Notes under the pieces: model-generated | Told to the model about the DNA's origin: nothing | The model's database searches: none | The model's input: only the letters and a program-made list of their open reading frames with translations | Program-made: the position numbers and the translations under genes | In this document: positions 13,732 through 17,096 of the stretch, piece by piece | How the letters are laid out: every line of letters begins with the position of its first letter | How positions within the stretch are numbered: position 1 is the stretch's first letter | Assembly (NCBI GenBank): GCA_026390045.1 | Contig: JAPLGR010000326.1 | Coordinates: 1-17,096 of the forward strand | Direction of reading: 5' to 3' | Source of the DNA: Chloroflexota bacterium | Lineage (GTDB): Bacteria > Chloroflexota > Anaerolineae > Anaerolineales > E44-bin32 | Length of the DNA stretch: 17,096 nucleotides

Positions 13732-14592
13732 TCAACTCCCCTCCAAACCAGCGGCAGGTGCCTTGACACAAATGACCCCGACGGAGCGGGGCCCCACATG
13801 GGCGCCGACGACCGGCGCCACTTCACCCACCATTCGGATCGGAACCCCAGGAAAGCGCGCCTCGACCTCGCGACGAAGCTGCTCGAGGCGGTCCAGCGCG
13901 CTCGCGTGCACTAGGGCGATGCTCTCCAGCGGTCCGAGGCGAGCCGCCAAGTCAAGCAGTTTGCGGATTGCCCCCCCGCTCGTGCGGGCTCGGTCCGTGA
14001 CGATCTTGCCGGCATGCATCTTGAGCATCGGCTTGATCTGGAGCAACGTGCCCACACTGAACTTGAGGAGGCTCACCCGGCCTCCCCGCCGCAAGTACTC
14101 GAGCGTGTCCAGCGCGGCGATGGAATGCATGCGTTTGGCCAGTGTCTCCACAGACGCAACGATCGAGTCGAGCGCAGCGCCCGAGGCGGCCAGGACCGCC
14201 GCCTGCGCTGCGAGGAGACCGGTGCCAAGTGTGATCTGGCCGCTGTCCAAGACGCGCACCGGCACTTCGCCGATGCTGGCTGCGGCCATCCTGGCCACGT
14301 TGCACACGTTGCTGAGGGCAGAGCCGATATGGATCGAGAGGATCCCGGAGGCCCCTTCGTCGATCAGCCGCCGATAGATCCCGGTGAATGTAGCCGTGCC
14401 TGGTGCCGACGTGGCCGGCGGCGGTAGAGCGGAGGGCAGCCTGGCGTAGAACTCACCACGTGACATCTCCACGCCATCCAGGTAGCTCTCCGAACCAAAG
14501 TTGACGTACAGCGGCACAACGGTGATCCCATTCTCGGCAATCACCTCTGCCGGAAGATCGCAAGCGCTGTCGGTGACGATCCGAACGGTCAT
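13732..14592 (-). CDS. DegV family fatty-acid-binding protein
   Basis: A protein of 286 residues in the DegV (FakB) family, which binds a single fatty acid and, in Gram-positive bacteria, presents it to the kinase FakA. The N-terminal IVTDSACDLPAEV is the family signature, followed by YLDGVEMSRGEFYARL, a TSAPGTATF segment where many members have TSQPS, SIHIGSALSNVCNVARM in the lipid-contact region, and YLRRGGRVSLLKFSVGTLLQIKPML. The C-terminal VGAHVGPRSVGV is also typical. No fakA-like kinase is in the window. The ATG at 14592 has GGTGGG upstream. It is followed 3 nt later by the DUF1295 gene, hinting at a membrane-lipid theme without proof. Confidence 0.92.
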   Translation of the reverse strand: MTVRIVTDSACDLPAEVIAENGITVVPLYVNFGSESYLDGVEMSRGEFYARLPSALPPPATSAPGTATFTGIYRRLIDEGASGILSIHIGSALSNVCNVARMAAASIGEVPVRVLDSGQITLGTGLLAAQAAVLAASGAALDSIVASVETLAKRMHSIAALDTLEYLRRGGRVSLLKFSVGTLLQIKPMLKMHAGKIVTDRARTSGGAIRKLLDLAARLGPLESIALVHASALDRLEQLRREVEARFPGVPIRMVGEVAPVVGAHVGPRSVGVICVKAPAAGLEGS

Positions 14593-14622
14593 TCGCCCAC
14601 CTCGTCGCGGCACCGGCTCAAC

Positions 14623-14964
14623 TCAAAGGACAAGCACCACCCCCAGCACGATCTCGGTCACCAGACTGATGACATTCGACCGGACGACCGAGTGGTCAAT
14701 GATCATCGAGACGGCGCGCACGGCGGCGATGGCCAGGTAGCCGATCCCCAGCATCAGGTAGGCCGTGGAGCCCAGGAAGAGCGGCGCCACGCCCAGCGCG
14801 ATGAACAGTGCTCCCAGCACGGCGCGGATTTCGGTGATCCCCCGCCCGCCAACAGGCTCCAGGCCCGTGAAGCCGGTGACCTTGCGCGGGGCCAGCAGCG
14901 AGAAGAGGCCCGTGGCAATGGTTGCCAGGGCGGCGACGATCTGCAGGATCTGGATCAGGGACAT
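14623..14964 (-). CDS. Small four-helix membrane protein (DUF4345-like)
   Basis: A protein of 113 residues, almost entirely hydrophobic, with four helices: IQILQIVAALATIATGLFSLL, ALFIALGVAPLFLG, YLMLGIGYLAIAAVRAV and the C-terminal SNVISLVTEIVLGVVLVL. Between helices 1 and 2 it has APRKVTGFTGLEPVGGRG followed by ITEIRAVLGA, the conserved Gly/Arg pattern of DUF4345-type proteins. Function is unknown. The ATG at 14964 is chosen because GGAG precedes it by 7 nt; the frame is open upstream to 15126, but that part lies over the end of the peroxiredoxin-like gene and does not read like protein. It lies 40 nt after that gene's stop. Confidence 0.75.
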   Translation of the reverse strand: MSLIQILQIVAALATIATGLFSLLAPRKVTGFTGLEPVGGRGITEIRAVLGALFIALGVAPLFLGSTAYLMLGIGYLAIAAVRAVSMIIDHSVVRSNVISLVTEIVLGVVLVL

Positions 14965-15004
14965 ATCGAAGCTCCTCTCACACGAGTGCGCATTGGAGGC
15001 AGCG

Positions 15005-15529
15005 TCACCGTCCGGTTGTGGGTGGAGGCGAACTGCTCTGGTACCCGGCCACGCTCTTGCCTCCAGCATCCAACTGATCGAGCAATCCCAGCAGCTCTGA
15101 GTTCTCCGGAATGTCGGACATCGCATGGCCGTAGTGGACGAAGCGGGCGACGCCGGCCTTGTCCACGATCACTTGGGCCGGCATGCGCCCCAGTTTGAAC
15201 AGGTTCACTTCCTGCCCGTACAGCTTGAGCACGCTCGCCTTAGGGTCGGGAAGGCCAATGAACGGCAGTTCGTTCTCGCGCCAGTACGTTTCGAACGCCT
15301 GCGCATTCTCCGGGCCAACCACGACGATCTTCGTCTGCCGCTTCTCAAACTCGAGATGGTCCTGGCGCAACTGCGCCATGTGCCGACGGCAGAATGGTCA
15401 GGTAAAGCCGCGGTTGAACACCAGCAGGACATTGGCCTTCCCAGAGAACTCAGACAACCGCACACTCTGGCCCTGGAAGTCGTTCAAGACGAAGTCCGGA
15501 GCGGGAAGGTTCAAGGCGACTTGTGGCAC
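15005..15529 (-). CDS. Peroxiredoxin-like AhpC/TSA protein with in-frame UGA, predicted selenocysteine (UxxC)
   Basis: Thioredoxin-fold redox protein of 174 residues if the UGA at 15400-15398 is read as selenocysteine 44. Upstream of it, in the same frame and without other stops, the protein reads PQVALNLPAPDFVLNDFQG, SVRLSEFSGKANVLLVFNRG, then Phe-Thr-[UGA]-Pro-Phe-Cys-Arg-Arg-His-Met and AQLRQDHLEFEKRQTKIVVVG. Downstream come LPFIGLPDPKASVLKLYG and KLGRMPAQVIVDKAG, all normal family features. The UGA takes the place of the first Cys of the CxxC active site (Cys47 is the second). The GTG at 15529 is the first ATG, GTG or TTG after the upstream stop, preceded by GGGCGGA. A bSECIS-like hairpin follows the UGA. 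Alternative: a Cys-to-stop point mutation or sequencing error (TGC to TGA), leaving a remnant starting at 15379. Confidence 0.8.
15363..15400 (-). promoter_or_regulatory. Candidate bacterial SECIS element, with its UGA
   Basis: Read on the minus strand, the UGA at 15400-15398 is followed after 19 nt by a perfect 6-bp stem TGGCGC/GCGCCA with an AGTT loop (15378-15363). The loop starts 25 nt after the UGA and has G in its first two bases, which fits the published bacterial SECIS pattern (16-37 nt, G in the first two loop bases). A nearer, competing hairpin is TGCC-GTC-GGCA (15391-15381), flanked by CCAT/ATGG, with a GUC loop only 10 nt from the UGA. Confidence 0.55.
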
Positions 15530-15625
15530 AGGTTCCGCCCTTTCCTGAATGGAGACAACGGCGAACGCATGCTCCCCCGCAATCGCGATGCGGAGGAGCT
15601 GATGCAGTTCAATCCGCGTCGCGGC

Positions 15626-16399
15626 TTACGCTCCTGTGGGCGCCTGCTTCCCCGGCCGCCGGAGGAGCAGCGCGACGATCAGCGTGACAAGCACAAAGCC
15701 GAACACGATCCACGTGGGGGTCGCCACCGCGGCCACGGCGGCATGCTTGATGGCGATGCCTGCCGTCGCCCACAGGATGACCAGCGCGTAGCCCACATCG
15801 CGGCGGAAGAAGTTCATCAGCGCGGCGATCAGCAGCACGGCGCCCAGGATGATCAGCATCCAGGTCTCGGGCGCAATGCCGAACCGGTTCCACTTCAGGT
15901 AGTCCAGCAGCGAGGTCGCGTTGGCAACGGTGGCCACCGTGATCCAGCCCAGGTAGATGCTGATCGGCACGCGCACCGCCCACGTCTCAGCCCGCGAGAC
16001 GCTCGTCCGGCCCATCCCCAGGCGAAGGTACGTGACGATAAGCGTGGCGAGCAGGACCAGCATGGCGAGGATCGTCAGCGGGAACTGCTCGTAGTGCCAG
16101 AGGAAGATCCACGCGCTGTTGGCGATGCCCCCGAGCACAATCCACCAGCCGGTCGCCCGCAGGCGAGGGTTCTCGCGCTGCGAGGGGAGCGTCTGGTAGA
16201 TGGCGAGCGCGATCAGCCCGACGTAGATCAGCCCCCAGATCGAGAAGACCCACCCCGCCGGGACGAAGTAGACGTGGAAGCGATCTGAGATCTCGCCCGT
16301 GTTCAGGCCATTCAGCGGCAGGGCGTTGGCCAGGGTGTTGACCACCAGCGTGACAAGCAACGACAGGACAACTGCGATTTGACGAACGGTATCCTTCAT
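15626..16399 (-). CDS. TspO/MBR family tryptophan-rich membrane protein
   Basis: A membrane protein of 257 residues in the TspO/MBR (translocator) family, which binds tetrapyrroles and may act in photooxidative or other stress signalling. The conserved FVPAGWVFSIWGLIYVGL and GGIANSAWIFLWHYEQFPLT with their Trp residues are seen, followed by SIYLGWITVATVANAT. It is longer than the 150-160 residue classical TspO, with extra C-terminal helices (ILGAVLLIAALMNF, ALVILWATAGIAIKH, WIVFGFVLVTLIVALLL), as in a group of enlarged bacterial TspO-like proteins. There are two in-frame ATGs, at 16405 and 16399; the second is preferred because GAGGAG sits 6 nt before it. The first overlaps the stop of the photolyase remnant as ATGA. 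Confidence 0.88.
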   Translation of the reverse strand: MKDTVRQIAVVLSLLVTLVVNTLANALPLNGLNTGEISDRFHVYFVPAGWVFSIWGLIYVGLIALAIYQTLPSQRENPRLRATGWWIVLGGIANSAWIFLWHYEQFPLTILAMLVLLATLIVTYLRLGMGRTSVSRAETWAVRVPISIYLGWITVATVANATSLLDYLKWNRFGIAPETWMLIILGAVLLIAALMNFFRRDVGYALVILWATAGIAIKHAAVAAVATPTWIVFGFVLVTLIVALLLRRPGKQAPTGA

Positions 16400-16401
16400 C
16401 T

Positions 16402-16590
16402 TCATCTCCTCATTGCGGATTGTCGGCGGACAGGCCGCCGTCGACTAACCAAGTGCGATGGCGTTCGGTACGCCTGCAGCGCGGGGTCGAGCACAGGCAG
16501 GACCTGCTCCGCCTGGTTCAGGGCCACCGTCAATGCCTGGTTGTCCGCCAGGCGGAGATCGCGCCTCACCCACCAGATCGCGGTCCTCAT
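16402..16590 (-). pseudogene. DNA photolyase/cryptochrome remnant, N-terminal fragment
   Basis: The first about 41 residues read MRTAIWWVRRDLRLADNQAL and TVALNQAEQVLPVLDPALQA, the start of the photolyase alpha/beta antenna domain, where intact proteins usually have VLPVFVLDPAL. The two residues before Leu-Asp-Pro are missing, and after the Ala-Leu-Gln-Ala-Tyr stretch the sequence becomes unrelated and Arg-rich, then stops. A complete photolyase is about 450-500 residues, so over 90 percent, including the FAD-binding domain, is gone. The start still has GGAAGG at 7-nt spacing. The end overlaps the first ATG of the TspO gene, so it looks like a deletion scar that became a short leader ORF. Confidence 0.7.
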
Positions 16591-16630
16591 GCAGCTGCCT
16601 TCCGCTTAACGCCCACGTGAGCGACGGACA

Positions 16631-17096
16631 TCATGCACGCTTCTCGGCCGCAGGCGTCGCACGACGGCCCAGCAGATCCCTGAGAGCCGCATCGGCATCG
16701 GGGAAGCGGAACTTGAATCCAAGGTCCTCGAGGCGCTTGGCCGATACGCGCTGCCCATCCAGGACGACGGTGCCCATCTCCCCGAAGGCAAGCCGCACGA
16801 GCGCGGCGGGTACCGTGAAGAAAGCGGGGCGGCGCATGACGCTGCCCGCGACCGTGGCGAACTGCCTGCTCGTCAATGGCGTGGCCGCAAGGTTGAACAC
16901 GCCACGCGCCGATGGCGCATCAATCAGGAATCGCAGCGCGCGCACCTCATCTTCGATGTGGATCCAGGACATCCACTGCCGGCCTGAGCCCAGCGGCCCA
17001 CCGGCGAAGAGCTTGAACGGGAGCAGCATGCGAGGCAGTGCGCCGGCCTGCGGGCTGAGCACAACCCCGGTTCGCACTACCACCCTTCTGACGCCC
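16631..17096 (-). CDS. TIGR01777-family NAD(P)-dependent epimerase (YfcH-like SDR), C-terminal part
   Basis: The C-terminal about 155 residues of an extended short-chain dehydrogenase/epimerase, continuing beyond the right edge. The visible order is VVVRTGVVLSPQAGALPRML, FKLFAGGPLGSGRQWMSWIH, IEDEVRALRFLIDAPSARGV, FNLAATPLTSRQFATVAG, then the DUF1731-type tail with MRRPAFFTVPAALVRLAFGE, DGQRVSAKRLEDLGFKFRFP and DADAALRDLL. These match the TIGR01777/YfcH proteins, whose substrate is not established. The N-terminal NAD-binding motif lies outside the window. It is 40 nt upstream of the photolyase remnant and probably the head of the minus-strand run. Confidence 0.88.
   Translation of the reverse strand, partial: GVRRVVVRTGVVLSPQAGALPRMLLPFKLFAGGPLGSGRQWMSWIHIEDEVRALRFLIDAPSARGVFNLAATPLTSRQFATVAGSVMRRPAFFTVPAALVRLAFGEMGTVVLDGQRVSAKRLEDLGFKFRFPDADAALRDLLGRRATPAAEKRA

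Noticed and set aside
15005..15379. A short 124-residue gene starting at the ATG 15379
   Set aside because: It lacks the first half of the thioredoxin fold and active site, which are intact just upstream of the UGA in the same frame.
15125..16288. Long plus-strand frame opposite the peroxiredoxin-like and TspO genes
   Set aside because: Composition (Arg, His, Gln, Asp) typical of an antisense shadow, and the minus strand carries recognisable families.

Overview
The window reads as a high-GC bacterial chromosome segment, most likely from a Chloroflexota (Anaerolineae-like) organism. This is an inference. It rests on the block rpmH-rnpA-yidD-(PQQ propeller lipoprotein)-yidC-jag, a MurA with Asp in place of the catalytic Cys, a DUF62 SAM hydrolase next to murA, several small membrane proteins of types common in that phylum, and no outer-membrane genes. 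The rpmH block, parA and gyrB are typical neighbours of a replication origin, but neither dnaA nor a cluster of DnaA boxes is present.

Layout. 1-2203, minus strand: the 5' two-thirds of gyrB, preceded with a 2-nt gap by a polytopic membrane protein gene. 2385-3507, plus: a SIR2-like (NADase/defence-type) gene broken by two separate -1 frameshifts. 3508-3867: non-coding, with a 22-bp perfect palindrome. 3868-5695, plus: a two-cysteine small membrane protein, a nitroreductase and an isoprenylcysteine-methyltransferase-like protein. 5840-7978, plus: SAM hydrolase and murA, from a strong promoter that appears to give a leaderless mRNA. 8023-8796, minus: an orphan ParA, also apparently leaderless. 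8944-12461, plus: the ribosomal protein, RNase P and membrane-insertion operon ending in jag and a large hairpin.

12568-17096, minus: a run of accessory genes. In transcription order these are a TIGR01777-type SDR (cut by the window edge), a remnant of a DNA photolyase, a TspO/MBR protein, a peroxiredoxin-like gene with an in-frame UGA, a DUF4345-like protein, a DegV protein, a DUF1295 protein and a small membrane protein.

The most interesting observation is the peroxiredoxin-like gene at 15005-15529. Its reading frame is interrupted only by a UGA exactly where the family has the first Cys of a C-x-x-C active site. A hairpin with bacterial-SECIS-like geometry follows. This predicts a selenocysteine-containing (U-x-x-C) redox protein that simple gene calling would truncate to a start at 15379. 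Other points are the Asp117 MurA (expected fosfomycin insensitivity), a reading frame open across all of rpmH that runs into rnpA, and the photolyase scar whose leftover start and RBS now lead into tspO.
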